DNA of 64,000 nucleotides, taken from positions 2,300,501-2,364,500 of the forward strand of contig NZ_CP104209.1 in assembly GCF_025244765.1 (NCBI RefSeq), given 5' to 3'. The stretch is from Empedobacter stercoris. GTDB taxonomy: Bacteria; Bacteroidota; Bacteroidia; Flavobacteriales; Weeksellaceae. The position numbers were made by a program, and so were the translations under genes. The first letter of the stretch is position 1. Each line of letters opens with the position of its first letter. Under the pieces are notes generated by a model that had not been told where the DNA came from, did not search any database, and worked only from the letters and a program-made list of their open reading frames with translations. Of this stretch, positions 35,307-43,234 are shown in pieces.

Positions 35307-36677
35307 ATGGCCATTCAAAAACCATCGATTCCAAAAGGAACAAGAGATTTCTCTCCTTTAGAAGTGAATCGTCGTCAATATATTATCAACACGATTAAAA
35401 AACAATTCGTGTTATTCGGATTTTCTCCGATCGAAACTCCATCATTCGAAAATTTATCAACCTTAACAGGGAAATATGGAGAAGAGGGGGATCGATTAAT
35501 TTTTAAGATTTTAAATTCTGGTGATTATTTAGCGAAAGTTGATGAACAATTATTAACAGATAGAAATAGTCAAAAAATCACATCTCAAATCTCAGAAAAA
35601 GCGTTGCGTTACGACTTAACAGTGCCTTTTGCACGTTACGTCGTACAACACCAAAATGAGATTACATTTCCGTTCAAACGTTACCAAATTCAACCTGTTT
35701 GGCGTGCAGATCGTCCTCAGAAAGGGCGTTTCAGAGAGTTTTTTCAATGTGATGCGGATGTTGTAGGTTCAGATTCTCTGTTACAAGAGGTTGATTTTGT
35801 TCAGTTATACGATACTGTTTTTACAGAACTGAAAGCGCCAGTTGAAATTCATATCAATAACCGTAAAATTTTATCTGGTTTAGCAGAAGTAGCAGATATT
35901 TCGGCTCAATTGATTGATTTTACAGTTGCTTTGGATAAATTAGATAAAATTGGGGAAGAAGCGGTAAAAGAAGAAATGCGAGGAAAAGGAATTTCGGAAG
36001 CTGCAATCGAGATTTTGTCACCTTTATTCTCTATGAAAGGAGATTATAAAACGCAATTTGCGCAGTTAAAAGATATTTTAAAATCGTCTGAAACTGGATT
36101 AAAAGGTATCGAAGAATTAGAATTTGTTTTTGAGCAAACAGCAAATTTAGGATTACAATCTGCCGAATTATTCTTGAACTTAACTTTAGCTCGAGGATTA
36201 GATTACTATACTGGAGCCATTTTCGAAGTAAAAGCAAAAATCGGAGAATTCTCATCATCTATTGGTGGTGGAGGTCGCTACGATGATTTGACAGGCATTT
36301 TTGGTCTGAAAGATATTTCTGGTGTTGGAATTTCGTTTGGTTTAGATCGTATTTATTTAGTTTTAGAAGAAAATAATCTATTTCCAGCTTTGGAAGATTC
36401 AACGAATATTCAGGCATTGTTCATTAATTTTGGAAAAACAGAAGCTGCAGTTGCGATGAAATTGGTGAAACAATTACGTCAACAAGGTATTAATACGGAG
36501 GTTTATCCTGATGATGCGAAAATGAAAAAGCAAATGGGATATGCTGATAAAAAAGGAATTAAAAAAGTAATTCTTTTAGGTGAGAAAGAAATTGCAGAAC
36601 AAAAAGCAACAGTAAAAGACATGATTTCTGGTGAACAAACAGAGGTTGCGTTTACAGATTTAGCTAATGCTTTATAA
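35307..36677 (+). CDS. hisS: Histidyl-tRNA synthetase
   Basis: The class II synthetase charges tRNA-His. It begins [13 protein letters not shown], the usual HisRS N-terminus. Motif 2 is [21 protein letters not shown] (about 130-150). The HisRS-specific [15 protein letters not shown] (about 295-309) and [14 protein letters not shown] follow, with motif 3 at [13 protein letters not shown]. The C-terminal anticodon-binding domain (about 370-456) includes [15 protein letters not shown] and [19 protein letters not shown]. Length 456 is normal. It is divergent from recF and appears to be a single-gene unit; the next gene, the PfkB kinase, has its own promoter-like box. Confidence 0.96.
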   Translation: MAIQKPSIPKGTRDFSPLEVNRRQYIINTIKKQFVLFGFSPIETPSFENLSTLTGKYGEEGDRLIFKILNSGDYLAKVDEQLLTDRNSQKITSQISEKALRYDLTVPFARYVVQHQNEITFPFKRYQIQPVWRADRPQKGRFREFFQCDADVVGSDSLLQEVDFVQLYDTVFTELKAPVEIHINNRKILSGLAEVADISAQLIDFTVALDKLDKIGEEAVKEEMRGKGISEAAIEILSPLFSMKGDYKTQFAQLKDILKSSETGLKGIEELEFVFEQTANLGLQSAELFLNLTLARGLDYYTGAIFEVKAKIGEFSSSIGGGGRYDDLTGIFGLKDISGVGISFGLDRIYLVLEENNLFPALEDSTNIQALFINFGKTEAAVAMKLVKQLRQQGINTEVYPDDAKMKKQMGYADKKGIKKVILLGEKEIAEQKATVKDMISGEQTEVAFTDLANAL

Positions 36678-36782
36678 ATATTTGTGATAATTTAATCGTA
36701 ATTTTTTAATGGACAAGCAGTTAAGAAGGGATTAAATTAAAAATAATAAATAGGCATTATGCCTTAATTCAAATCAATTCAA

Positions 36783-36790
36783 TACATTTG
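36783..36790 (+). promoter_or_regulatory. -7 promoter element of the PfkB kinase gene
   Basis: TACATTTG is an exact TAnnTTTG match 27 bases before the ATG at 36818. Confidence 0.55.
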
Positions 36791-36817
36791 CAAATTATTT
36801 AATTTAGAATATACAAA

Positions 36818-37738
36818 ATGAGTTTATTAACAGTTGGTACAGTTGCCTTTGATAAATTAGAGTCTCCTTTTGGGAAAACAGATAAAATCTTAGGTGGTGC
36901 CGCTACATATATCGGAATGGCGTCTTCTCTATTAGGCGTAGATACAGCTATTGTTTCAGTTGTTGGAGGAGATTTTCCTCAAAAATACATTGATTTATTA
37001 CGTTCGAAAGGAATCAATTTAGATGGAATGGAAATCGTAAAAGATGGAAAAACATTCTTCTGGGAAGGAAAATACCACAACGATTTGAATACACGTGATA
37101 CATTAGCTACAGAATTGAATGTATTAGAAACGTTTAATCCAGTTGTTCCTCAAACTTACAAATCTCCAGATGTTTTGATGTTAGGTAACTTACATCCATT
37201 GGTACAAAAAGGAGTTTTAACGCAGTTAGATCAACGTCCAGGTTTGGTTGTTTTAGATACAATGAACTTTTGGATGGATTGTGCTTGGGATGAATTAATG
37301 GATGTCATCAAAGATGTTGATGTGATTTCTATTAATGATGAAGAAGCGCGTCAAATGTCAGGAGAATACAGCTTAGTAAAAGCAGCTAAAAAAATTATGA
37401 CATTTGGTCCTAAAACGGTTATCATCAAAAAAGGTGAGCACGGTGCTTTATTGTTCCAAGATGAACAAGTTTTCTTTGCTCCAGCTTTACCATTAGAAGA
37501 TGTTTTTGATCCAACAGGAGCAGGAGATACATTCGCAGGAGGATTCTCAGGATATTTAGCAAAAACAAATGATTTTTCTTTCGATAATATGAAACGTGCA
37601 ATCGTTTATGGATCTGCTTTAGCATCTGTAACTTGTGAAAAATTCGGAACTGAATCTTTAGAAGCTTTAGATAGAGAGGGTTTAATCGATAGATTAAGAA
37701 AATTCCACGAATTAATGGATTTCTCAATTAACTTATAA
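36818..37738 (+). CDS. PfkB-family carbohydrate/nucleoside kinase
   Basis: The 306-residue ribokinase-like enzyme has the C-terminal PfkB signature DPTGAGDTFAGGFSGYL (about 231-247), with the catalytic Asp in GAGD and the anion hole formed by its glycines. The N-terminal GGAATYIGMASSLLG (about 27-41) matches the substrate-binding glycine motif. The middle stretch (NLHPLVQKGVLTQLD, LDTMNFWM, VISINDEEARQMSG) fits the adenosine-kinase/sugar-kinase branch found in Bacteroidota. The phosphate acceptor cannot be named from sequence. It is monocistronic, with its own -7 box and a terminator directly after it. Confidence 0.88.
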   Translation: MSLLTVGTVAFDKLESPFGKTDKILGGAATYIGMASSLLGVDTAIVSVVGGDFPQKYIDLLRSKGINLDGMEIVKDGKTFFWEGKYHNDLNTRDTLATELNVLETFNPVVPQTYKSPDVLMLGNLHPLVQKGVLTQLDQRPGLVVLDTMNFWMDCAWDELMDVIKDVDVISINDEEARQMSGEYSLVKAAKKIMTFGPKTVIIKKGEHGALLFQDEQVFFAPALPLEDVFDPTGAGDTFAGGFSGYLAKTNDFSFDNMKRAIVYGSALASVTCEKFGTESLEALDREGLIDRLRKFHELMDFSINL

Positions 37739-37761
37739 GAATCAATTTCTTTAAAATATTT

Positions 37762-37791
37762 AAAAGCCTTGCATTTGCAAGGCTTTTTTTT
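37762..37791 (+). terminator. Terminator after the PfkB kinase gene
   Basis: AAAAGCCTTGC pairs with GCAAGGCTTTT around an ATTT loop, and a T run follows. Confidence 0.87.
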
Positions 37792-37818
37792 GATTATATT
37801 AGGATATAAATTATTTGT

Positions 37819-38049
37819 ATGCAAGTGATTTTCGAAATTTTAGGATATATTCTTTTTGAATTTATTGGAGGTTTTATAGGATTAACAATAAGATTTATTA
37901 TCATTAAAATCTTTAAACCTAAACTAAAATTTGATGAATTCTCAAATTCAGAATCTGGTACGAATGATTTTTATAATTTAATAATCGGAATTCCAGTTCT
38001 GATTGGTTTAATAATTGGAATAACTTATTTAATATTTTTATTACGATGA
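37819..38049 (+). CDS. Small hypothetical membrane protein (76 residues)
   Basis: The ORF begins with ATG and encodes a strongly hydrophobic first segment (FEILGYILFEFIGGFIGLTIRFIIIKIF, residues 4-31) and a second one (YNLIIGIPVLIGLIIGITYLIFLL, about 52-75), with a short polar linker (KPKLKFDEFSNSESGTNDF). Two membrane helices with a charged linker on one side are therefore predicted. I recognise no family. It follows the PfkB terminator by 28 bases and precedes another small membrane protein, so it could be a separate short unit. Confidence 0.6.
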   Translation: MQVIFEILGYILFEFIGGFIGLTIRFIIIKIFKPKLKFDEFSNSESGTNDFYNLIIGIPVLIGLIIGITYLIFLLR

Positions 38050-38142
38050 TTTCGTCAGTTCTAGTGATTCTGATATGAATCGTATCGAGAACTTAGACGA
38101 TATTTAAACAATTAATTTATTTAACTTTTTGATTTAAATCAA

Positions 38143-38586
38143 ATGAAAAACAAAATTATACATTTACTAATCTTAGCTTTTTCTTCTTTGCTTTCTGGAA
38201 TCATGATTTCGAAAATGTCATTCATCGGAAAAGTCGGAATCACGATTATTTACAACGAATACACTATTCTAAAATCGTGGTGGAAAACAGCACTTTTATT
38301 ATTTGCGATTCAAGCGATAATTTTTGTGGTGTTATCTGTTTGGAAAATGAAAACAACCAAACGTTTGAAACAATTGTTATTGCCCTTAATCTTTCTTTCG
38401 ATAGGAATAATAGGATTAATTTATACATATTATGATTTCACAGAAACATCGCATCGATTACTAAAGAAAACATTTCATTTTGGATTTTATATTTTTTGGT
38501 TAACCTGGTTCGGGAATTGTATCTTTTTTATGTCAAAACAAAAGAAAAAATTAGAGGAAATTCCACAAGAAACAGAAGTGTATTAA
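38143..38586 (+). CDS. Hypothetical membrane protein (147 residues)
   Basis: The 147-residue protein has four hydrophobic segments: IIHLLILAFSSLLSGIMI (about 4-21), TALLLFAIQAIIFVVLSVW (about 48-66), LLLPLIFLSIGIIGLIYTYY (about 77-96) and FHFGFYIFWLTWFGNCIFFM (about 110-129), with a lysine-rich tail (KQKKKLEEIPQE). No family is recognised. It lies 93 bases after the preceding small membrane gene. A perfect hairpin terminator follows its stop. Confidence 0.6.
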   Translation: MKNKIIHLLILAFSSLLSGIMISKMSFIGKVGITIIYNEYTILKSWWKTALLLFAIQAIIFVVLSVWKMKTTKRLKQLLLPLIFLSIGIIGLIYTYYDFTETSHRLLKKTFHFGFYIFWLTWFGNCIFFMSKQKKKLEEIPQETEVY

Positions 38587-38591
38587 AACAA

Positions 38592-38620
38592 AAAAGCTCA
38601 TCAAATTTTGATGAGCTTTT
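38592..38620. terminator. Bidirectional terminator between the membrane protein gene and tRNA-Arg
   Basis: AAAAGCTCATCAAA pairs with TTTGATGAGCTTTT. The minus-strand side continues TTTTTTGTTTT, so the hairpin also ends the convergent tRNA transcript. Confidence 0.85.
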
Positions 38621-38627
38621 GCTTTTG

Positions 38628-38701
38628 TGACCGAGACAGGATTCAAACCTGTAACCTCTTGAGCCGTAATCAAGTGCGCTATTCAGTTGCGCCACTCGGC
38701 C
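38628..38701 (-). tRNA. tRNA-Arg (anticodon ACG)
   Basis: The 74-nt cloverleaf reads on the minus strand from GGCCGAGTGGCG to CTCGGTCA. The acceptor arms are GGCCGAG and CTCGGTC with one G-T pair. The D-arm holds GCGCAACTGAATAGCGC. The anticodon stem CTTGA/TCAAG surrounds loop TTACGGC, giving anticodon ACG (first base normally edited to inosine). The T-arm includes GGTTTGAATCC. The CCA end is not encoded. A TATATTTG box lies 38 bases upstream. Confidence 0.95.
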
Positions 38702-38738
38702 ATTCCTGATAAGAAACGATTGTTCTTATTTTGGACTG

Positions 38739-38746
38739 CAAATATA
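38739..38746 (-). promoter_or_regulatory. -7 promoter element of tRNA-Arg
   Basis: TATATTTG on the minus strand exactly matches TAnnTTTG and sits 37 bases before the tRNA 5' end. Confidence 0.55.
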
Positions 38747-38947
38747 AAGACTATTTTTAATTTTGCAAAGAATTTGTAATAAATTTTTAAAATATATTTC
38801 CTTCAAAATTATCTTCTTAAATACATCGAATAGATCAAAAGAAAAAAATTACGCTTATCTACTATTTTATTATAAAAAGAGAATGCTTATTTTTATGGTA
38901 AAAGCAAACGTGAATAGTGAATTATAAATGATTAAATTATTGATATA

Positions 38948-39734
38948 ATGAAATTTAATTTTAAAGATAAAATAGTTTTGATTACTGGTTCTGCTTCTGG
39001 GATTGGAAAGATAATGAGCAGAAAAGTGTTAGAAAAAGGTGCGCAAGAATTGGTGATGCTCGATTATAATTTAGCTGGAATTAACCAAGTAAAAGAAGAG
39101 TTTTCTCATTTTAATATTCCAATTTCTGCTTATCAGGTAGATTTGTCAAATCAAGAAGAGCTTTTATCAACAATCGAAAAAATTAAAAATGATAATAAAT
39201 CTATTGATGTGTTAATTAACAATGCGGGTATTGTTGTTGGTAAAAATTACATTGATCATACCTTAGAAGAAATTAACCGAACGATGAATGTTAATGCGGT
39301 TATGGTGTTGACGCATGCTTTTTTGCCCGAAATGGTGAAACGAAATACAGGTGTGATTTGTAATATTGCGTCAATGGGAGGAAAAAACTTCAACTTCAAA
39401 AATAGCTGCTTATGTAGCGAATAAATATGCAATAGTTGGTTTTTACGAAAACGGTGAGTCTCGAAATGAAACAACAAAAACGTAAGGTAATTATAAATTG
39501 TGCCATGCCATTTTATATCAATACAGGAATGTTTGATGAGCTAAAATCTCGCATTGTTCCAATACTTGATCCTGAAAAAGCTTCAAATAAAATTATTTCG
39601 AATATCGAGAAAGGAAAATTAAGAACACCTATGCCTCTTCCATATTGGTTTTTTCGGTTATCGTAAGCTTTGTTACTAAATAAAGTTATGATTTTGTGAT
39701 GGGGGATGTTTTTGATATTTATTATTCGATGTAA
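38948..39734 (+). pseudogene. Short-chain dehydrogenase/reductase, decayed by several frameshifts
   Basis: The N-terminal half (38948-39424) is a good classical SDR: LITGSASGIGK (about 12-22), D for the adenine ring in MLDYNLAG, VLINNAGIV (about 84-92), NVNAVMVLTHAFLPEM and CNIASMGG. The catalytic Tyr-x-x-x-Lys then lies in another frame: one extra A in the run at about 39383-39388 shifts the frame, and frame 2 continues KTSTSKIAAYVANKYAIVGF. A further extra T near 39440 shifts it again to MVFTKTVSLEMKQQKRKVIINCAMPFYINTGMF. A TAA at 39664-39666 follows, and a last family-like end (YDFVMGDVFDIYYSM) appears in yet another frame up to 39734. At least four lesions make this a pseudogene; the visible ORFs 38948-39424 and 39436-39666 are its pieces. 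Confidence 0.85.
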
Positions 39735-39753
39735 GATTATAAAGCTAGAAAAT

Positions 39754-39769
39754 AAAAAAAGGTTCAGAA
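39754..39769. terminator. Left arm of a terminator hairpin split by an IS
   Basis: AAAAAAAGGTTCAGAA here is complementary to TTCTGAACCTTTTTT at 41219-41233. Without the IS these arms would form one bidirectional terminator between the SDR gene and the convergent HAD phosphatase gene. Confidence 0.65.
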
Positions 39770-39816
39770 AATTTACACTGCCCCCAAAAAGTTAGACACT
39801 TTTGGGGGCATTTTTT

Positions 39817-40353
39817 ATGACAAGAAAAGTAAAATATGGTGTAGCATTTAAGTTACGTTGTGTGAAAGAAGTTTTAGAAAAACATCGAACAATATGTTCA
39901 ATTAGTAAAAAAGAAAATATACATGCTTCTTTATTAAAGAAATGGGTTTCTGATTATCATAATCAAGGAATTTCAGGTATAGAACCTAAAAAAAACCAAA
40001 CGTATAGCGTTGAATTTAAGTTGAAAGTTATTAAGTCTATAACCAAACAGTTTCTTAGTTTTCGTGAAGCACGCTTGAAATTTAATATTCCAAGTGAATC
40101 GGTTATTATAAAATGGCAAAAAGATTTTGCTACCTTTGGAATAGACGGATTAAACCCCAAACCAAAAGGCCGTCCCAAGACTATGAGCACATCTAAGGGT
40201 AGACCTAAAAAATCGAAACAACCGTTAACAAGAGAAGAAGAACTATTGTTAGAGATTGAACGTTTACGTTGTGAAGTTGCACTCTTAAAAAAGTTCAATG
40301 CCTTAATTCAAGCCGAGGAAGAAAAACAAAAGAAACTTGGACGCAAGCCATAA
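39817..40353 (+). CDS. IS3-family (IS150-type) OrfA
   Basis: Two helix-turn-helix repeats are present (FKLRCVKEVLEKHRTICSIS and FKLKVIKSITKQFLSFREA), as in IS150 OrfA. A basic linker (KPKGRPKTMSTSKGRPKKSK) and a C-terminal coiled-coil (REEELLLEIERLRCEVALLKKF) follow. I place the start at the ATG at 39817 (MTRKVKYG, 178 residues). A TTG 15 bases upstream, at 39802, would add five residues and lies inside the end hairpin. OrfB is in the -1 frame and its coding potential extends back into the end of OrfA, so a frameshifted fusion is likely. Confidence 0.88.
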   Translation: MTRKVKYGVAFKLRCVKEVLEKHRTICSISKKENIHASLLKKWVSDYHNQGISGIEPKKNQTYSVEFKLKVIKSITKQFLSFREARLKFNIPSESVIIKWQKDFATFGIDGLNPKPKGRPKTMSTSKGRPKKSKQPLTREEELLLEIERLRCEVALLKKFNALIQAEEEKQKKLGRKP

Positions 40354-40403
40354 ATGAATTAAGGCCAGAATTTCATCTAAATTTACTTTTAGATTGTACA
40401 CAT

Positions 40404-41183
40404 ATGGCTAGAAGCAGCTTTTACTATCATATTTCACGTAGTAAAACAGATAAATACGAGGAATTAAAACTTAAGATAAAATCCATTTATCATCAGCATA
40501 AAGGGCGATATGGCTATCGACGAATTACCGATGAATTAAGAAAATCAGGAACTATCATCAATCATAAAACTGTTCTTAAACTGATGAATAGCTTAGGATT
40601 AAAGAGTTTGATTCGAAGAAAAAAATACAAATCTTACAAAGGAGAACAAGGAAAGATTGCACCAAACATCTTGCAAAGAGCATTTAAGGCTGATAAACCC
40701 AACCAAAAATGGGTAACAGATGTTACCGAGTTTAAAGTAAAAGATAAAAAACTATATTTATCACCAATAATGGATCTGTACAATCAAGAAATTATCAGCT
40801 ATGAGTTAAGCGAACGACCTGTTTTTAATCAAGTAACTCAAATGCTTAAAAAGGCATTTAAAATAACGAAAGACACCAAAGATTTGATATTACATTCCGA
40901 TCAAGGATGGCAATATCAAATGAAACAATATCAGGCTTTATTAAATGAAAAAGGAATCATACAAAGTATGAGTAGAAAAGGAAATTGCTTAGATAATGCT
41001 ATTATCGAGAATTTCTTCGGAATACTGAAATCGGAACTATTTTATTTACAAAAATTTAATTCTATTGAAGAGCTAAAAAAAGAAATAAAACAATACATTT
41101 ACTATTACAATAACGATAGAATAAAATCGAACTTAAATAAAATGAGCCCGATACAATATCGAACTCATTTTTATAATTATTAA
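40404..41183 (+). CDS. IS3-family (IS150-type) transposase OrfB
   Basis: This 259-residue product has the HTH_21 segment (YHQHKGRYGYRRITDELRKSG) and the rve catalytic core: D in WVTDVTEFKV (about 105), D in LILHSDQGWQYQ (about 166) and E in NAIIENFFGILKSE (about 202). The end (YYNNDRIKSNLNKMSPIQYR) is typical. Codons in this frame continue upstream to about 40340 (AINELRPEFHLNLLLDCTHM), so the ATG at 40404 is probably internal to an OrfAB fusion product made by -1 frameshifting. Confidence 0.9.
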   Translation: MARSSFYYHISRSKTDKYEELKLKIKSIYHQHKGRYGYRRITDELRKSGTIINHKTVLKLMNSLGLKSLIRRKKYKSYKGEQGKIAPNILQRAFKADKPNQKWVTDVTEFKVKDKKLYLSPIMDLYNQEIISYELSERPVFNQVTQMLKKAFKITKDTKDLILHSDQGWQYQMKQYQALLNEKGIIQSMSRKGNCLDNAIIENFFGILKSELFYLQKFNSIEELKKEIKQYIYYYNNDRIKSNLNKMSPIQYRTHFYNY

Positions 41184-41218
41184 TTTTTAATCTGTCCAAA
41201 CTTTTGGGTGCAGTCTAA

Positions 41219-41233
41219 TTCTGAACCTTTTTT
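41219..41233. terminator. Right arm of the split terminator, abutting the HAD gene stop
   Basis: TTCTGAACCTTTTTT is complementary to the arm at 39754-39769. The HAD phosphatase stop lies two bases further on. Confidence 0.65.
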
Positions 41234-41235
41234 TA

Positions 41236-41931
41236 TTATAAATAATTTCTAACTTCATCCAAATGTTTAATCGTTGGAACGTCATCCATTGAGAAGTTTT
41301 CGTCTAGTCGATCAAAGAAAATTGCTGACATTCCGTATGCTTTTGCACCAACCGCATCCGCAATCCAATCATCACCAATATAAATTGACTCATCTTTTTT
41401 AGCGCCAGATTTTTCCATTGCTAAAGAGAAAATACGAGGATCTGGTTTCAAAATTTTGATTTCATCAGCATAGGTAACTGTGTCAAAATAACCGTTTAAA
41501 TCTGATGTTTCAATTTTACGTTTTGAGACTTCGATAAAACCATTTGTAATGATATGTAGGTTGTAATTTGGTTTCAAATAATCTAACAATTCCATTGCAC
41601 CATCTACTACTTCATTATAATTGGTAATCGTTTCCATGTATTCTTCTTCGAAAATTTTCGCCAAAGCATCATTGTCGATACCTAATTTATCAAAAGCGTC
41701 TTTAAAACGTCTTGCTCTTAATTCTTCTTTTGTGATTTTTTTGTCACGAATTAAAGCCCAAAGACTTTCGTTACTATCGTGGTAAAAAGGGTGAAATTCT
41801 TCAAATGAAAAACCATATCGGTTTTCAACATCGTATTTTATATAAAGTTCTTTTAAAGCGAATTTTGCATTTTTTCTGAAATCCCAAAGTGTATTATCAA
41901 GGTCGAAAAAAACGTGTTTTATTGTGTTCAT
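41236..41931 (-). CDS. YjjG-family HAD pyrimidine nucleotidase
   Basis: The 231-residue HAD phosphatase starts HVFFDLDNTLWDF, with the catalytic nucleophile Asp10 and the acid Asp12. Motif II is HIITNG (Thr), motif III is KPDPRIF (Lys), and motif IV is IGDDWIADAVGAKAYG (Asp pair). The 'FFDLDNTLWDF' start and 230-residue length fit the YjjG/noncanonical-nucleotidase group, which dephosphorylates nucleoside monophosphates including damaged pyrimidines. Its own promoter-like TAGCTTTG lies only six bases from the ATG. It is divergent from the flippase gene. Confidence 0.88.
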   Translation of the reverse strand: MNTIKHVFFDLDNTLWDFRKNAKFALKELYIKYDVENRYGFSFEEFHPFYHDSNESLWALIRDKKITKEELRARRFKDAFDKLGIDNDALAKIFEEEYMETITNYNEVVDGAMELLDYLKPNYNLHIITNGFIEVSKRKIETSDLNGYFDTVTYADEIKILKPDPRIFSLAMEKSGAKKDESIYIGDDWIADAVGAKAYGMSAIFFDRLDENFSMDDVPTIKHLDEVRNYL

Positions 41932-41936
41932 AAATG

Positions 41937-41944
41937 CAAAGCTA
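41937..41944 (-). promoter_or_regulatory. -7 promoter element of the YjjG-family gene
   Basis: TAGCTTTG on the minus strand is an exact TAnnTTTG match whose last base is five bases from the ATG, implying a leaderless or nearly leaderless mRNA. Confidence 0.5.
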
Positions 41945-41955
41945 AGGATTTTATG

Positions 41956-41963
41956 TAGATTTG
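41956..41963 (+). promoter_or_regulatory. -7 promoter element of the glycan operon
   Basis: TAGATTTG is an exact TAnnTTTG match 20 bases before the TTG start at 41983. It lies only 11 bases from the divergent box at 41937-41944. Confidence 0.5.
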
Positions 41964-41982
41964 CTGATGAAGATTACATCAA

Positions 41983-43233
41983 TTGAAAACAAGGTTAGAA
42001 AAATTTAAAACGAAGAATGCAAAAGGCGTTTTGTCCTTGCTTGCTGGGAACACGATTGCGCAAGCGATAATGCTTGTTGGAGGAATAATTTTGGCAAGAA
42101 TTTATGGACCAGAAGCATCAGGTACTTACAATGCTTTTTTAGGTTTTGTAGCTATTCTTTCTATTTTGACAACATTTCGTTTGGAGAATATTTTTGTAAT
42201 TTCGAAATCGTCTAAAGCAATTCGAAATTTGTTCACGACCTTATTATTAGTGAGTAGCGTTGTAACGATTTTATTCTTTTTAGGCTACGCTGTTTTAGAA
42301 AAAATTTTCACGTTCAAAACCTCCTTATTTATTGTTTTTCTAAGTTGCGTTGCAGGATTGTTTACAGCTTGGAACAATGTTCAAAATACGTTGTTTACTA
42401 AGTATAAATTATTCAAAAGCATTTCAACAGGAGTCGTGATTAATGCAGTTTTTTCAGTTGTTTTTCAGGCCATTTTTTATTGGATGGGCTATAAAGAAAC
42501 AGGTTTGATTTATGGAACTATTTTCGGGACAGTTTTATCTTGTGTGTTTTATTTTTCGATTACCAAAGGGCGATTTTCTTCGATTGATTTTAATTTAGCA
42601 AAAAAAACAATTTCAAAAAATAAAGAGATTATAAAGTATACATTACCATCAGAATCTCTGAATGTGATTGCGAATAATCTAATGACGATTTTGTTGTTGT
42701 TTTATTTTACGAAAGAAGATGCAGGTTTTTATGGAAATGCATCTAAAGTTTTGGTTGTTCCATTGGTTTTGTTATCCAATTCGATTTCGAAGGTTTTCTT
42801 TCAAAAATCAGCTTCAATGATTGATCATAGAGCGCATCAGTTGTATGATTTGTCAAAAAAAGTGATTGTGTATAATGTTGCTGCAATTGCTGTTTTTCTT
42901 TTGTTGATGAATTTTATTGGAATTTTTATTCTCGAATGGATGCTTGGTCCAGAATGGCGAGGTTTGCATATTATGACGTGGATTCTTTCGTTTTGGATTT
43001 TATGTCGTTCGGCGATGAATCCTATTCAACAAATTGTAGTGGTTATCAAGAAAAATCATTACGCCTTATACTTTAATATTTACCTTGTTTTGGTCACAAT
43101 TACAACTTGTGTGATTGGCGGTTTAAATAAAAATATACTTTTAACGTTATCCCTATATTCTTTCTTTGCTGGAGTAGGCTATTTAGTTCAGTTATACTTT
43201 GTAATGAAAGAACTTAAGAGATATAAAAAGTAA
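41983..43233 (+). CDS. Polysaccharide flippase (Wzx/MATE-like), first copy
   Basis: The 416-residue protein is hydrophobic throughout, with about 12 membrane segments (for example GNTIAQAIMLVGGIILARIY, LSILTTFRLENIFVIS, LLLVSSVVTILFFLGYAVL and YFSITKGRF between). The pattern GNTIAQAIxLxGGIILARIYGPEAxG is the standard start of Wzx/PST-type flippases, which turn lipid-linked oligosaccharides to the periplasm. No ATG is available before the conserved N-terminus; a TTG at 41983 is the likely start and is 20 bases after an exact -7 box. It is followed one base later by a glycosyltransferase gene. Confidence 0.85.
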   Translation: MKTRLEKFKTKNAKGVLSLLAGNTIAQAIMLVGGIILARIYGPEASGTYNAFLGFVAILSILTTFRLENIFVISKSSKAIRNLFTTLLLVSSVVTILFFLGYAVLEKIFTFKTSLFIVFLSCVAGLFTAWNNVQNTLFTKYKLFKSISTGVVINAVFSVVFQAIFYWMGYKETGLIYGTIFGTVLSCVFYFSITKGRFSSIDFNLAKKTISKNKEIIKYTLPSESLNVIANNLMTILLLFYFTKEDAGFYGNASKVLVVPLVLLSNSISKVFFQKSASMIDHRAHQLYDLSKKVIVYNVAAIAVFLLLMNFIGIFILEWMLGPEWRGLHIMTWILSFWILCRSAMNPIQQIVVVIKKNHYALYFNIYLVLVTITTCVIGGLNKNILLTLSLYSFFAGVGYLVQLYFVMKELKRYKK

Positions 43234-43234
43234 G

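Larger units (their letters stand above)
39777..41214 (+). mobile_element. IS3-family (IS150-type) insertion sequence, about 1.44 kb
   Basis: Terminal inverted repeats start ACTGCCCCCAAAA at the left and, in reverse complement, ACTGCACCCAAAA at the right, after which similarity fades (GTTAGACA against GTTTGGACA). A two-gene OrfA-OrfB arrangement on the plus strand lies between. A clear target duplication was not found, so the outer boundary may be off by a few bases. It inserted into the loop of a terminator hairpin. Just inside the left end is an 11-bp stem, TGCCCCCAAAA (39779-39789) with TTTTGGGGGCA (39800-39810). Confidence 0.8.

Noticed and set aside
39436-39666. Separate small gene with an ATG start
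   Set aside because: Its residues align in order with the C-terminal half of the SDR whose N-terminal half lies just upstream in another frame.
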